Source: Lunularia cruciata | Taxonomy: Eukaryota > Streptophyta > Marchantiopsida > Lunulariales > Lunulariaceae | Direction of reading: 5' to 3' | Assembly (NCBI GenBank): GCA_948567375.1 | Contig: OX419756.1 | Span: forward strand, 37,338,333-37,402,332 | DNA length: 64,000 nt | Shown here: positions 1-11,493 of the stretch, one piece after another | Numbering within the stretch: position 1 is the stretch's first letter | Layout of the letters: every line of letters starts with the position of its first letter | The notes under the pieces: model-generated | The model's database searches: none | What the model was told of the DNA's origin: nothing | Seen by the model: the letters and a program-made list of their open reading frames with translations, nothing else | Translations under genes and position numbers: made by a program

Positions 1-439
1 TGAGGTGCCTTGACTTTTGAGCGTTGGTGCTCTGGTGTGCTCTCAATCGTGAGGCTGGAGTGATGACCAGTCAGACTACCTTTGTTTCTCTCCGATGAGG
101 CAAGAAGTGATGACCTGTAGACCGTGAGAGTGCATGTTATGATGGCAGGTTACAGGTTGCACTTTCCCCTAGTGTAGTTATCTCGGTTAGAGTTACATTA
201 GTGGGTGGTGCTTAGTTGGTGTTGGCATGTGGTGGTGTTGGCACTTGGTGGGGTACTTGTGGTTGTGACTTGTGGTTGCAGTTGGTGGTTCGGGTTTGTT
301 GTTGCGGTTACTTTGTCACGACGGAGTTCTTTGGAGATTTCAGAGGAGTTAGCCCTATAGTACGTAGTGGGTTTACTTAGAGTGGTGCTCGGTATCAGCC
401 TGTATCTTAGGTCGCATTGAGGAGGAGATTGACTCTGAG
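1..439. other. E1 leader or gag-side sequence without a recognisable gene
   Basis: This stretch is G/T-rich on the + strand with short GGTGTTGG-like runs at about 205-255. No PBS, LTR terminus or gag motif was recognised. It probably belongs to the 5' part of E1. The antisense frame here is low-complexity (Thr/Gln/Pro-rich) and is treated as non-coding. Confidence 0.4.
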
Positions 440-1564
440 TTGGAGTTTGATATAGGAGCTGAATCACTTGAGAGTGAGTCTAGCATGATGTTGGGGGCGG
501 CTCAGCTGATTATGCGGTGTCCTTTGTTTTTGGCTAGTGATATGTTTACATTGGGAGTTGACCCAGCCCCAATATTCAGGTTGGTTGCCACATTGTGTGA
601 GAGTACGGATGGTGCAGTTCCTACTACTAGAGCAAAGGTGGTTGGTAGTGGAGCTTACTTGGTTGAGGAGCATGAGATCCGTTCAACGACCAGTGGTTTA
701 TGGCAGGCAGTAGCGGCTAGATTGGAGGAGTTGCCAACTAGACCGGCCTTTGAGAGAGCATGGTTTACACCTGGTGTTGTCCTATTGGATAACCAGAGGG
801 GGATTTTTTGTTTGGTGGGACCTTTATGGAAGGTCTATACACCACAGAGAGTCTTGTTAGACTCTGGTGCGCAACCCCTTATGTTGGGGAAGACTGCAGT
901 TGTTGGTCTGGAGTTACGAAAGACCAATGTGGAGAGGTGTCTATTTCAGATCCAAACATCTCTAGGTTGTGGTTCGACATAGTACATCACATGTAGAGAG
1001 CTTGTTGTCCAGGTTCAGCCTGGTCATCCGACTGATAGCTCGATGGTGAGAGCTCAGGCTATTGCGACAATAGCTGAGTCATATGATGTGCTAGTTGAGG
1101 GAGCAATGTTATACCCCATGGGATTTAGCATTGACTATTGGGAGGAGACAACCTCTTATAGACCTGGTTGGCAGTCTGGTGAGGGACGGGTATGTCGCAT
1201 ACCAGTATGCTTCAATAGTGGCAGTCTTGGCTCACTACAGTCCAAGACCATGGCAACATCAATTTTAGCTTTCAGTGGTGCATTTACTTGGCCTGGTGAC
1301 TTGTTGGAGGAGATCGCCCATGCAGAGGATACTCCAGTACCAGAGGAGATCACTTGGCTTTGGAGTACAAGTGGGATTGTTCCATCTACTTTGGATGTTC
1401 CATTGTGGAGTTCAGATGAGGCATTGCAGTAGCATGCAGATCAGTTGGTGCAGCATGCTTGGAGTGGAGCCTTCGTACCATCAGGAGATGAGTGTGAGGA
1501 TGAGCCTCCAGAGGCAATTGCTTTGACACCTCTGGATACCACACTCATTGCTTGGCAATATCCA
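440..1564 (+). pseudogene. E1 polyprotein: gag end, aspartic protease and linker to the methyltransferase
   Basis: The frame starting at 440 stays in phase through the following methyltransferase and RT regions. The retroviral-type aspartic protease signature VLLDSGAQPLMLG lies at about 851-889, with the catalytic Asp codon at 860. The E2 copy keeps LDSGPQPLMVG at the matching place. Upstream residues 1-135 are probably the gag-pol junction and resemble nothing I can name. In-frame stops lie at 980 (TAG) and 1430 (TAG); E2 has Lys and Gln codons there. The 1043-1430 stretch is a conserved linker of unknown role. The protease would release gag, methyltransferase and pol products from the polyprotein. 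Broken by stops, so not translatable as one product here. Confidence 0.7.
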
Positions 1565-2530
1565 GTAGAGGGGATATGCCTATTGGAGTTGTTTGGTAGG
1601 ATCAGCACCGGACTAGCTGCGGTGTTACAGGCGGGTATACGTGTACAAAGGTACTTGTATGTAGAGAGAGATGAGACTGCTAGACAAGTCTCTCTACATC
1701 ATGTGGGACACTTGGCCTATCGATATCCGGAATAATTATAGATATCAGCAGTTAGAGGTTACCACAAGGCCCTACCAAGAGATATTTCCTTACTGGGGGC
1801 GTATGACCTAGAAAGACATGGGCCTATTCACTTGGTGATTTTAGGATGGCCATGTCAGGGACATACACGTGCTGGTAGAGGATTGGGTCTTCAGGATCCT
1901 TGTTCTGGTGTGTTTTGGGAGATGTTACAGATACTACGACATCTCTAGGTTCATCAATCTGTTTCTCCAGCTTACCTTTTGGAGAATGTTCCTTTGATGG
2001 ATGATTCTTGCACTGGAGTAGTGGCAAGTACACATCAGGTCCATTCTTGGATGGGACTTGCTGTATTGTTAGATGCAGCCAGAGTGGGATCACGGGCTCA
2101 TTGTCTTTGTCTTTGGTGGACAAACCTCTTACCCAGAGAGGTTCTACAACATGCTTATGATGGGATTCAGCGACTTGACCACATCCTTGTTGATGATATC
2201 TTGGATGTTGGGCATCAGTCTTAGATAGTGGTAGTGGTAGTGGCTGATAGGTCACCTATGGCAGTGGTGAACCTAGTTGGACAGCCTAGAGCTGCATTTC
2301 CCACACTCATGAGTTTCCCAGGCTCTCATGCTTTTTGAGAGGGAGGACCTGGACTTGTTTGGGACTCACAGTTACAGCAGTTGGTGGAGCCCAATGCTGA
2401 TTAGAGAGAGTGGGAGATGGGTTTTTGCACTGGTATTACCGCTATTCCAGTACTGTCAGAGGCATCTAGGCATTAGGTGTTAGGTCAAGCTATGGACCTG
2501 AATTGTTTGACCTAGATTGTGAGCCTTGGC
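1565..2530 (+). pseudogene. E1 C5-cytosine DNA methyltransferase domain (DNMT3-like motif order)
   Basis: C5-MTases transfer a methyl group from S-adenosylmethionine to cytosine. Motifs appear in canonical order in one reading frame. Motif I (AdoMet binding) is LELFGRISTGLAAV at 1583-1624, followed by the acidic VERDE. Motif IV GWPCQGHTRAG follows, with the catalytic Cys codon at 1853-1855. Motif VI LLENVPL lies near 1976-1996. A motif VIII-like SRAHCLCLWWTNLLP lies near 2092-2136, and IX/X-like EMGFCTGIT and VLGQAMDLN at about 2414-2503. This order is unpermuted, unlike plant DRM enzymes, and the RAR..WW.NLP pattern is closest to DNMT3. In-frame stops interrupt it at 1733, 1739, 1946, 2222, 2336, 2402, 2474 and 2513, with no frameshift. 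It sits between protease and RT, so it was part of the retroelement polyprotein. It is dead in this copy, although the key catalytic residues survive. Confidence 0.87.
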
Positions 2531-3286
2531 TTGGTAGAGCAGCGTAGGATGCGCTTGATAGGCATCACCACTCGGACACTTGTGAGCCATGTGCCTATCG
2601 AGACAATTCAAGCACATGCTAGGGGCAATGGACCGAGTAGACATGGTATTCTAGGGACACATCCAGTAGCTACTAGGGAGAGTGGTCTACTTGGAGTCCA
2701 TCTAGGTGAGCGTGGGCTACTTGGATTACACTCTTGGTCCACATGGGATGCAGCTAGAGGACGTGAGGAGCGTGCAGCCAGAGTGGAGGGAGTTTTTCAC
2801 ACAAAGGTTAGGACCTCTAGTGGTCGGGAGCATAATGCTATTGCTCCCAAGGGCCATGTGTAGCAGCTAGTCTGTACATCTTCCACTCCTACTATAGTTA
2901 CAAAGGATACTTGGGAGCCAGATCTTGGACCCAAGATTACTAGAGAGGAAAGATGGAGAGTTTGGAGGTTCTTGAGGAGTCACACGAGCTTTTTTGCCTT
3001 TAGTATGAAGGATTTGGGTGCTCTAAAGGGACCTGGTATACGGATTAAGCTGACTAGCGACACACCAATTTTCTGACGTCCTTATCGATATAGTGATATG
3101 GAGAGGACATTGATTCAGAGCCGGAGTAGTGACCTTTTTGAGGCTGGTTTGGTGGAGATTTCACATGGAGAGTATGCATCAGTGACAGTGATGCCAACCA
3201 AGAAGGATATGCATGGCAAATATATAGATAGGCAGATGTGTGGAGATTACCGTCTTATCAACCGATAGACCAGGGCTGATCGGTAT
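2531..3286 (+). pseudogene. E1 linker and N-terminal half of reverse transcriptase
   Basis: After the methyltransferase, a conserved linker (2531-2860) contains near-repeats ESGLLGVHLGERGLLGLH. It is shared with E2 and has no recognised domain. RT starts around 2880. It shows the fingers motif PYRYSDMER, then ISHGEYAS and MCGDYRLIN, typical of Ty3/gypsy RT. In-frame stops lie at 2861 (TAG), 3074 (TGA) and 3266 (TAG), while the frame from 440 is still kept. The domain is cut at 3286 by a solo LTR whose TSD, GGTAT, lies at 3282-3286 and 5164-5168. RT resumes after it with YAMPTPKEIFD. Confidence 0.82.
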
Positions 3287-5163
3287 TGTGACAACCCGGC
3301 AAATATCACTTTTGCAGTAATCGGGTAAGTAAAGTTTGTTCCCGTAGAGATACGAGTCAAAAATGTCCAAATACGAAGTCAAAGTAACAATTTAGTTCTT
3401 CTTGGTTGTGTCTTCAATCTCTCAGGTAGAAACCACACCCAGAAGAGAGTAACAAGCACAGATTTGCAGTCTTGTCACAAATTAACACTCCTTAATCACA
3501 ACTCCATCAAATCTTTCCAAACAATCTTGATTGTGATGATTGAGGCTCTCCCAAAAACGGCACTACACTACAAAACAACTTCGCCTTAGAATTATGTTCC
3601 ACCCCTCCACTGAAGGCACAACTTCCTCGATCAAAATTGCTTCACATCAACTTTGCACTGCACTCACAAATGCAGAATACTACCAATACTACAATTCCTC
3701 TCAGATCTATCAAGGCATTGCTTTGATTACACTTCACTCAGGATCAAACACACAAAATGAAGATCAAGGTTGTGGAATCCAACATCCAACAAGCACTCTA
3801 ACTTGCACTTCGAATTTCTCCAAACACTCACAAACACAAGTACAACATTGATACTCGGAATCACGCTCAAGCGACGAGCACTACTTCACAGCACTTTGCT
3901 TTATCTATTCTCAAGAATTATGAGCACTAAACAACATGATATTGCAAATGTCACTCTTAAATAGTGAAGCAATAGACAGTTCTAACAACTATACCATTCT
4001 ACAACAACTCTTCTAAACTGCAGATCCCATATGACAATGCAACCTTTCATATCTATCTCTTCAAATCTCAAATCGGTTTCTACTCCGATCTAATGTCAAA
4101 CCCAAACCCAAAGTAACTTTACTTCCTTATACTCTAACCTCGAGTTTCACAACTCCTAATTCCTCCACTAATTCTAACATTTTTACTTTTTGATATGAAA
4201 TTCCTATCATAGTTAAGCCTTCTAAATCTCTATCTCCCGACCCACTCTTCTCTAAAGTGTCAAATGTCAAATCCGAAGACACCTGCACTCCTATCTCTCT
4301 TACCTCGGGTTTAACTACTATCGATTCCTTTACTAATTTTACAGTGTCATCATCAAGAATTGTAATTGAAAGCATGGGTACACTATCTACACCTTCAATT
4401 TGTAACCCATTTTCCCCTAATCACTCATGTTACTAACCCGAAGACACTTACTGTCTGATCTTGCACTTCGGGTTTATTCACTACTGCTACTTCTCCTTCA
4501 ATTCATGTTCCATCTTCAATTAGAACTGAAATTGAAGTCATGGGTATCATAACTATCTTCTTTCCCTACTCTAACTTCCTCTGATGCTTCCCGCAAGATT
4601 CCCAAAGTCACCTTCACTGCACTCCAAGGTCCGACTTCCTCGGATTTAGTCGCTCATCTTAGTCTTGAGGCAAAGTCTTTAGACCCGAAGTCTGAAGTAC
4701 GAAGTCCGAAGTCACATTGACCAGAAGACACTTTGACCCGAAGTACATCTACTCTAGAAACTTCAAATACTTGTAACTTCTTTTACAGAACTCCAAACTT
4801 TGCGATTTTGGTGGCAATGGAAAGCCCTGAATGAGACGTTTCCAACAAGATATAGCAGACTTGATTTTGACTTGTGGTCACTGAGATATGATCCCCGCAA
4901 GAATCCTGACCTGCAACTTCTATTTCTCCTTTGGGTTTGCCCTCCTTAACGTCTGATCCGAGTTTTTCACTCCTCTGACACGAAGTAAGCTTCTTCAAGT
5001 CTGATCCAAACCGAGCCTTTCTTCCTCTTACACAAAATTGACTTCCTTGTGTCTGATCAAAACACAAGTTTGCACTCATGTCTTCTCTATTTGCTTTCAA
5101 TTTGGTTTCAACAAGCCATTTCTTCTTCTAAACTCGTCCAAAATGAAAAATATGGGTACCACA
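3287..5163 (-). mobile_element. Short family-A solo LTR in E1 RT
   Basis: It runs from TGTGACAACCC (rc of the LTR 3' end) to GGGTACCACA (rc of the LTR 5' end) and is flanked by the 5-bp TSD GGTAT. Length is 1877 bp, against about 3.8 kb for full family-A LTRs. The 3' half matches the long LTRs. It includes the C-terminal segment of the LTR-encoded frame (minus, about 4127-4375, with LEKSGSGDRDLEG). The 5' half (about 4440-5163) differs from the long LTRs and is shared with 26072-28043 and 58829-60752. A minus frame at 4783-5100 is alignable with 60374-60718 (shared GHIS.TTS.NQVCYI). No internal element sequence is attached, so this is a solo LTR. Confidence 0.85.
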
Positions 5164-5838
5164 GGTATGCCATGCCTACACCAAAGGAGATTTTTGATGC
5201 AATTGGGCATGCAAAAATCTTTAGTACTTTGGATCTTTGAGCGAGATATCATCTGTTGCAAATCAGGGAGGAGGATAAGTCCAAGACATCATTTTGGGCT
5301 ATTGATCCTCACGGCCAGGATGTGTTATATCAGTGGAGGTTCTTACCATTTGGGTTAAAGAACGCTCTTACTGAGTTCCAAAGAGTCATGGATAGGATCT
5401 TAGCTGGATTGGATTTTGCTTGATACTATATTGATGACATTTTGCTTTATAGCACTATTGTGGAGGAGCATGAGAGACAGTTGTTGGAGGTTGAGATCTC
5501 ATGGACTCAAATTACATCCTAGGAAGTGTAGGTTCTTCCACAAGCAGGTTGAGTATTTGGGTCACACTATCTACCCCGGAGGACTTGGTGTTTAGCAGAC
5601 CAAGGCTATTGCATGTATTCCTCGGCCTACGGATGTGAGCAGAGTGCGAGCATTCCTTGGGTTGGCAAACTTCTATCGCCACTATGTTAGAGGATTTAGT
5701 GCCATTGCCAAGGCCTTGACAAAGCTGACCAAGCTTACACAAGAGTGGTGTTGGGGAGATGAGCAGGAGAGAGCTTTTGTAGAGCTCAAGGAGAGGTTGA
5801 CATCTGCTCCTATTTTGAGGAGACCGATCAAGGGATGA
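5164..5838 (+). pseudogene. E1 reverse transcriptase, palm and connection
   Basis: Coding resumes after the LTR insertion with YAMPTPKEIFDAIGHAK, FSTLDL and LPFGLKNA. The catalytic YIDD box lies at 5427-5438 (YYIDDILLYS), so the metal-binding Asp pair is intact. Stops occur at 5238 (TGA) and about 5421 (TGA). Near 5490, E1 lacks about 11 bp that E2 has (…GCTTGAGAG…), giving a frameshift. Downstream, VEYLGHTIYPGGLGV and the open stretch 5635-5838 (VRAFLGLANFYRHYVRGF, LTSAPILRRPI) form the RT thumb/connection leading into RNase H. RT would copy element RNA into cDNA in virus-like particles. Confidence 0.85.
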
Positions 5839-6447
5839 CCATTTTAGGTTCACACTGATTGGAGTATGTTGGGGCTTGGAGCGGTGCTCACCCAGCATGA
5901 TGATGAGGAGAAAGAGTTTGTGGTGGCCTATGCTAGTTGTTCCAACAATTCAGCGGAGGCAAAGTATAGTTTCATATGAGGGAGAGTGCTTGGCAGCAGT
6001 TTAAGCAGTAGCACATTTCCGATGTTACCTATTTGGTAACCCCTTCACTCTCATCACTAATCATCAGCCACTGAAGTGGTTGATGGAGCCCGACAAGCTT
6101 TCAGGGAAGCTTGCACGATGGGCTCTGATTTTATAAGAGTATGATTTCACGGTTGTTCACAGACCTGGAGTGGTGAACCGTGATGCAGATGGGTTGAGTA
6201 GAAACCCATGTCCCAGCCAACAAAATCAAACCGGAGCACCTTGGCATGGCGAGAGAGATGAGGAGATGGTGCTAGGTTGGCATGCATCGGCCTTTCTGTG
6301 TATATTTGTAGAGGCTTTGGTGGTATCTCTCTCAGCGCATACAAGAGGAGTTATTGAGGTCACAGATCCAGAGAGTGAAGATATTGGTACAGTTCAGCGA
6401 GACATTCATGATGATGTCTTAGTGATGGACATCTTTGCATTGGTGTT
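5839..6447 (+). pseudogene. E1 RNase H and integrase-side linker
   Basis: RNase H begins with VHTDWSMLGLGAVLTQ (first catalytic Asp in HTD), then AYAS, a GECLAAV-like helix and TNHQPLKWLM, and ends with LARWALIL, EYDFTVVHRPGVVNRDADG and LSRNPCPSQ. The TDHQPL motif has Asp changed to Asn (TNHQPL). Frame changes near 5975 and stops make it non-functional. The 6170-6562 frame continues with WHGERDEEMVLGWHASAF, a linker also typical of this element group. RNase H would degrade the RNA strand during reverse transcription. Confidence 0.75.
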
Positions 6448-7314
6448 GTGGGTGGCACAATTGGGGCCAAGGAGAGAGACCGTGTTCTTCAACGAGCCAG
6501 ACGGTTCAGATTGGAGGGTAGACACCTTTTGCATGTATGGGAGGATGGTAGAGTGCGAGTAGTACCCCTTCCATCTCAGAGACCACAGTTGGTCAGTCAT
6601 GCTCATGAGGAGCTAGGACATTTTGGAGTAAAGCGTACGTATAGCTTACTCTAGAGTCATTATTGGTGGCACGGTATGCAAACCGAGGTACAGCAATTTG
6701 TTGCCAGATGTGTGGTTTGTGACCAAGTTAGAGCATCATTCAATGCTCCTACGCCACAGTTACACCCATTACCTATCATGGGATTGGATTACCATTGGAG
6801 TTTGGACTTTGCCGGACCTTTACCGCTGACTGTGAGACATCATCTGTATGTTTTGGTGATGGTGGAGCACTTCTCCAAATGGATTGAGTTGTTGGCACTT
6901 CGTGACAAGTCTAGTGAAGGGAAAACTTACTCATTCCTAGATCAAGTTCTCAGTCATTTTGGTGCACCAACTGAGGTTTTGACTGATCAAGGTACAGAGT
7001 TCTTGGGGGAGTTTCAGGTCTTGTGTGACAAGGCTATGATTGATCATCATACTACATCTCAAGATCACCCTAAGGTTGATGGCTTAGCAAAGAGAGTGGT
7101 TCAAATGGTGAAGAGAGGATTGCAAAAGTATGGTTTGCAGAGAGGCCACTTGGGAGATTGGGATCTCCAATTACCTTGGTTGGCCATGGGCTATCGGTTC
7201 AGCCGGCAAGCCTCCTTAGCATCCTTCTCTCCATACTTTCTACTCTATGGATGAGATCCAAATTTACTTGCAGCCATTTGTCAAGATGCAACTATAGTTT
7301 TGGACTTGGATGAC
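6448..7314 (+). pseudogene. E1 integrase zinc-binding and catalytic core
   Basis: The HHCC zinc domain is visible as HAHEELGHFG plus CVVC, with a TAG at about 6652 between them. The catalytic core has the first Asp in LDFAGP (codon 6805), the second in LTDQGTEF (codon 6985), and at the D-x34 position a Lys (codon 7090, GLAKRVVQ) where the catalytic Glu is expected. The D-D-35-E triad is therefore broken by one change. The frame ends at 7254 (FSPYFLLYG) and resumes in the C-terminal part at 11117 after the solo LTR. Integrase would join element cDNA to host DNA and make the 5-bp duplication. Confidence 0.85.
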
Positions 7315-10300
7315 TATGACAACCCAGCAAATATCACTTTTGCGGTAATCGGGTAAGGAAAGTTTGTTCCCGTAGAGATACTAGTCAGAAATGTCCAAAT
7401 ACAAAGTCAAAGTAACAATGTAGTTCTTCTTGGTTGCATCTTTAATCTCTTAGGTAGAAACCATACCCAGAAGAGAGTAACAAGCACTGATTGGCAGTGT
7501 TGTCACAAATTAACACTCCTTAATCACAACTCCATCAATTCTTTCCAAACAATCTTGATTGTGATGATTCAGGCTCTCCCAAAAATGGCACTTCAATGCA
7601 AAACGACTTTGCCTCAAAATTGTGTTCCACCCCTCCACTTAAGGCACAACTTCCTTGATCAAAATTGCTTCACATCAACTTTGCACTGCACTCACAAATG
7701 TAGAATACTAACAAAACTACAATTCCTCTCAAATCTGTCAAGGCATTGCTCCGATTGCAGTTCAATCAGGATTAAACACACAAAATGAAGATCAAGGTTG
7801 TGGAATCCAACATCCAACAAGCACACTGACTTGCACTTCAAATTTCTCCAAACACTCACAAACACAATTGCAAAGTTGATACTTGGAATCAAGCTCAATC
7901 AACGAGCACTGCTTCACAACACTTTGCTTTCTAGATTCTCAGAATTATGAGCACTGAACAACATAATACTATGAATGTCACTCTTAATTAATGAAGCAAT
8001 TGATAGTTCTAACAACTATACCGTTCTACAACAACTCTTCTAACTTGTAGATCCAAAATTACAATGCACCTCTTCATATCTTCCTATACAAATCTCAAAT
8101 TGGTTACTAATCTGATCCAATGTCTACGTCTTCCTCGGCTTTCAAACCCGAACCCAAAGTAATTTTACTTCCTACTACTTTGTCCTCGGGTTTCATAACT
8201 CCTACATCCTCTACCTGATCTAACAATTCTCTTTCCTGATCGGAATTTCACTAGTGGGTAATCTATCTAACTCCTTATCTGCTGACCCATTCTTCTCTAA
8301 TGTCTCCATCGCTAACTCCAAAGTCATCTGTACTCCTACATCGTCTACTTTGGGTTTGGCTCTGACATCATTCCGAAGTTTCTCTATCTCTAATTTCACT
8401 AAATCTAATCTAATTGCTATATTATCTTACACTTCTAATATCTTCCTATCTACCCAAGTTCTTAGATTGATCAACAAGGCATTCAAATCTATGTCTTTTG
8501 CCTGTCTTCTCCTAGTCTCCTGCACCAACAACTTCAACTTGTGCAGCCTCGTCTCTTCAATCCGAATGTTGGCCTTTGTACTTAACATCACGTTCATTCT
8601 GAGGACAATCTCCTTTAGTGGCTCCAATCGCATCTTCCTTTCTCGTTCCTAATCTGCAAGCCAATCCTCCCTATACATTGCCAACTCCACTTCAAACTAG
8701 GCTTTCACCGTTTCTTTCTCCTTCTCCTTCTGCTCAATCTTCTCCTCCTAATCAAAGTAACTCTCGTAAGTAACTCTCAAAGTAACTCTCGTAATCTCTC
8801 CTCTTCTCTATATTGCACTGCCAACTCCCTTTGCTAGAGTTGCTTCTTCTCCTCTACACTCTCCATCACTCTATCAAGCTCTTGTTCCTTCGCTGCTACC
8901 CTTGCCATAGCATGGATAATTTCTAATCTTGAATCAGCAAACTACTGCTTCAAGATCTCATACTCTGCTACTTGTCTTTCCCTCGCTATGTCACTCTTCT
9001 TAACAAGATCTTCTTGATACATTACCTCTCTCTTCAAGTCTTCAATTACTTGATTCTTCACTATTGACTCCCCTTGCAATACTTCCCTTTCCTCCTCACC
9101 TTGGGTTATAATTGCCTTCAACTCCGAGTTCTCTTCTTCTAATCTTGACAACACCTGCAGAATAGTCTTCACCTCTAGACATGTTGACTGCATCTCCTTC
9201 TTCCTGTGCTCCAACTTCACCAGCAATGGAGACAATCTCCCGCAATTACTCCACTCCATTACTCACAACTACTTCCTCCTGCGTAGCAATCTCCCTTCTC
9301 ACTTCTTGAACTCCCGATACTCACCTTCATCTTTGCAGTCTTTGTATCGGAATCGATGCCTCACTTCCCGAGCTAGAATTCACTTCTTCCTTCACCTTAC
9401 TTGGACCTGCTTCCCACTTCACCTTGCATCTTGAACGAACTCTCCTCTGAATTGTGATCTTCTTCTCTTCGGGCTCAGGTATCTCATCCTCCAACTTTGT
9501 ATTGTCTTGTGGCTCAAGCTCCACCTGAACTTCTTCTTCTTCCTCCACAGCAGCTGGTACCGACATCATTTCTCCACCTTCATTGTTGTCGCTACTTGTA
9601 TCCCCACTTTGCAGCGTTAGCTTTGGTTCCTCCTTGTGTTTTGAGTCTTTGGACTTGCACTCGGCTTCACCTTCCAAGTCTTTGTCTTCTGATGCGATCA
9701 CCACCTCTCCTTGGGTTGCCTCTCCTGGTCTTCTGAGGTCTTGTCTTGTCTTCGGCTTTGCCCTACCAACTTTGCTTCTTTGTCTTCGGAGTACTCACTT
9801 CTTTTTCCATGCTCTTCCTTGTTTCACATAGTACTTGTCTGTGCTCCGGATTTGAAGGATATACTGTTGCTCCTCTACGTCGACTTCTCTTCTCTAGTCA
9901 GGATGGAAGTGCGATACCATTTGATTTTGCTCCGCCAAGTTGAGTAAATTCAACCCAAGGTAAAAATGTGTTGCAAACGGCATGATGTAATGTGGAGGCA
10001 ACTTATCCCGCAAATTCCACACCATTTGCCGCATCCTCCCATGGAAGCACCTCGCCCAATTGATTGGTTCTCCTGCAAATAGCTTATGGAAGAACACCGC
10101 TTGGTGTTTCATCGCATAAGTTGTTCTCTTCTGCTTCAGGATTGCCATAAGAGCACTCACAATCCCTCTCTTCACTGGATCCTTGTAACTCTCAACCTTG
10201 TATCCGTTCTTCGTTCTCTTCAAAGAGAACGCGTCTCTCACTTCTTGAGTTTCTTCTGCTACTTCTCCCTTACCCAAGAAGGTGGCACCTTGCTCCATGG

Positions 10301-11111
10301 CTGCTTCTCTCCCGAGCACTAATCTCCAATCCGACTCTGTCCAGCGAGTTGGATTTCCTCTCTTCCACTCTTCCTCGGGGCCATCAAGACACTTGCTCTC
10401 AATTATCTTGGTCATGAAACCTGGAAAACTTACATTCCAATTCCATGCCAAGAATGTGATCCAAAGTCGGCTCAAGACTTCAATTCTTGCAATCACGTCT
10501 AACCTCCGAATTGCATGATTCCTCACTTCGAATTTGGAGTTCTTCTTTCCTCCTCCCATCTCTCCTACTTCCTCACTGTCTCTCGGTTTCACTCTCTCGA
10601 CTTCTTTCTTACACACTAGCGCGTCTTCAACTTTATTTCCCTTCCCACGATCACCTACAAGATGACTTCTCAACGGCAAAGGAAAATTCCTTGACATTGC
10701 TTTGTCGTTAGCCTGATTTTTATAGAGTCACGCTTTCTTTGTCTCTCTTCAATTCGAGTTTCTACCAAGAAATCGCACCTCTTGCATGCACCTGTCACTT
10801 TCAATTGTACTTCACGCGTATGGGCCGCCGGTTTTGAACAGTCCCTTCTTGAATTTCTCGCCCCGAAAAAAGGTTGTTAGACTGTCTTTACCTCGGGTTG
10901 AGCTCCCTCCGATACGAAGACTCCTTACTTAGGGTTGTATGCTGATAGGGCATTTCGGAGTACTTTGCCTTATGACCTGAAGTCACTTTACTTTGGGTTT
11001 CATCCCGAAGACTCTTTTCTTTGCCTTCTTTGGCCATACAGGCACAATTTGACTTCTCTATACACTTCTTCTCCTTTATTTTGAACAAAAACAAAAAATG
11101 TGGGCACCACA
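7315..11111 (-). mobile_element. Family-A full-length solo LTR (3797 bp)
   Basis: Its ends are TATGACAACCC (7315) and GGGCACCACA (11111). The TSD ATGAC lies at 7310-7314 and 11112-11116, and excising the element restores LDLDDPDVWMS in E1. There is no second LTR or internal region, so this is one LTR. It carries the long coiled-coil frame on the minus strand (8107-10697) and a TATA box upstream. The sense terminus here reads TG...TA, not TG...CA. Sequence at 7315-8106 is the non-coding 3' part of the LTR, and 10725-11111 is its U3-like 5' part. Confidence 0.9.
8107..10697 (-). pseudogene. LTR-encoded coiled-coil protein frame (family A)
   Basis: The ATG at 10697 opens MSRNFPLPLRSH and stays open for 267 codons. 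This N-terminal block has conserved patches VRNHAIRRLDVIARIEVL, ITFLAWNWNVSFPGF, WTESDWRLVLGREA, GATFLGKGEV and AGEPINWARCFHGRM. A stop follows at about 9894. The next blocks are an acidic/Ser linker (9327-9704), a charged coiled coil (8942-9259; LEEENSELKAIITQ, EREVLQGESIV) and a C-terminal coiled coil (8427-8633; MRLEPLKEIVLRMNVML). It ends near 8107 with an IGSD-stop motif found in all copies. Size is about 860 codons with a handful of stops and frameshifts. Function is unknown. The N-terminal block vaguely resembles plant retroelement gag-like or 'putative plant transposon' domains, which I could not test. Confidence 0.7.
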
Positions 11112-11116
11112 ATGAC

Positions 11117-11493
11117 CCCGATGTATGGATGAGCGCATGTTCTCTACGGGTAGAGATCTTTCGGAGAGTGATGCCGAGAACTTGGCGATTGCTCAGCATA
11201 GAGATACTTTACGCTATGCTACCATTCAAGGAGGAGGTTATAGACCCTCGATCCGTCGATTTCATCCAGGCGACTATGTATATCTACAGTAGACAGCACC
11301 GACAACACTTGATGTTTCTATAGGCAGCACTATCTTGAGAGTGCGTGAGGTTTTGCCATCTGGAGTCCTTCTGTTAGAAGGACATGATGGTGTTGTTTGG
11401 AAGGATCATGTGCGCAATTGTGCGCCATGCCACCTTCCAAAGATTGATGGTACTATGGACCCAAGCTTGGCACTTGTACGTGCAGGCTTGAGG
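11117..11493 (+). pseudogene. E1 integrase C-terminal region
   Basis: This continues the integrase after the 7315-11111 LTR: DPDVWMSACSL, then an arginine-rich stretch, then FKEEVIDPRSVDFIQ. After a stop and frame change near 11321, the frame at 11335 reads RVREVLPSGVLLLEGHDG, a beta-rich stretch in the place of the SH3-like integrase tail. It leads directly and in frame into the PHD finger. There is no chromodomain. Confidence 0.65.

Noticed and set aside
440-3286. TAG reassigned to glutamine, as in some green algae
   Set aside because: TAG replaces Trp, Lys and Gln positions in E1/E2 comparisons, and TAG or TGA also serves as the terminal stop of other frames.
7315-11111. Family A as a DNA transposon with short inverted ends (TGTG...CCC)
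   Set aside because: A1 shows the same sequence on both sides of an internal region with tRNA-Asp PBS and PPT. The 5-bp TSD and TG...CA ends fit LTRs.
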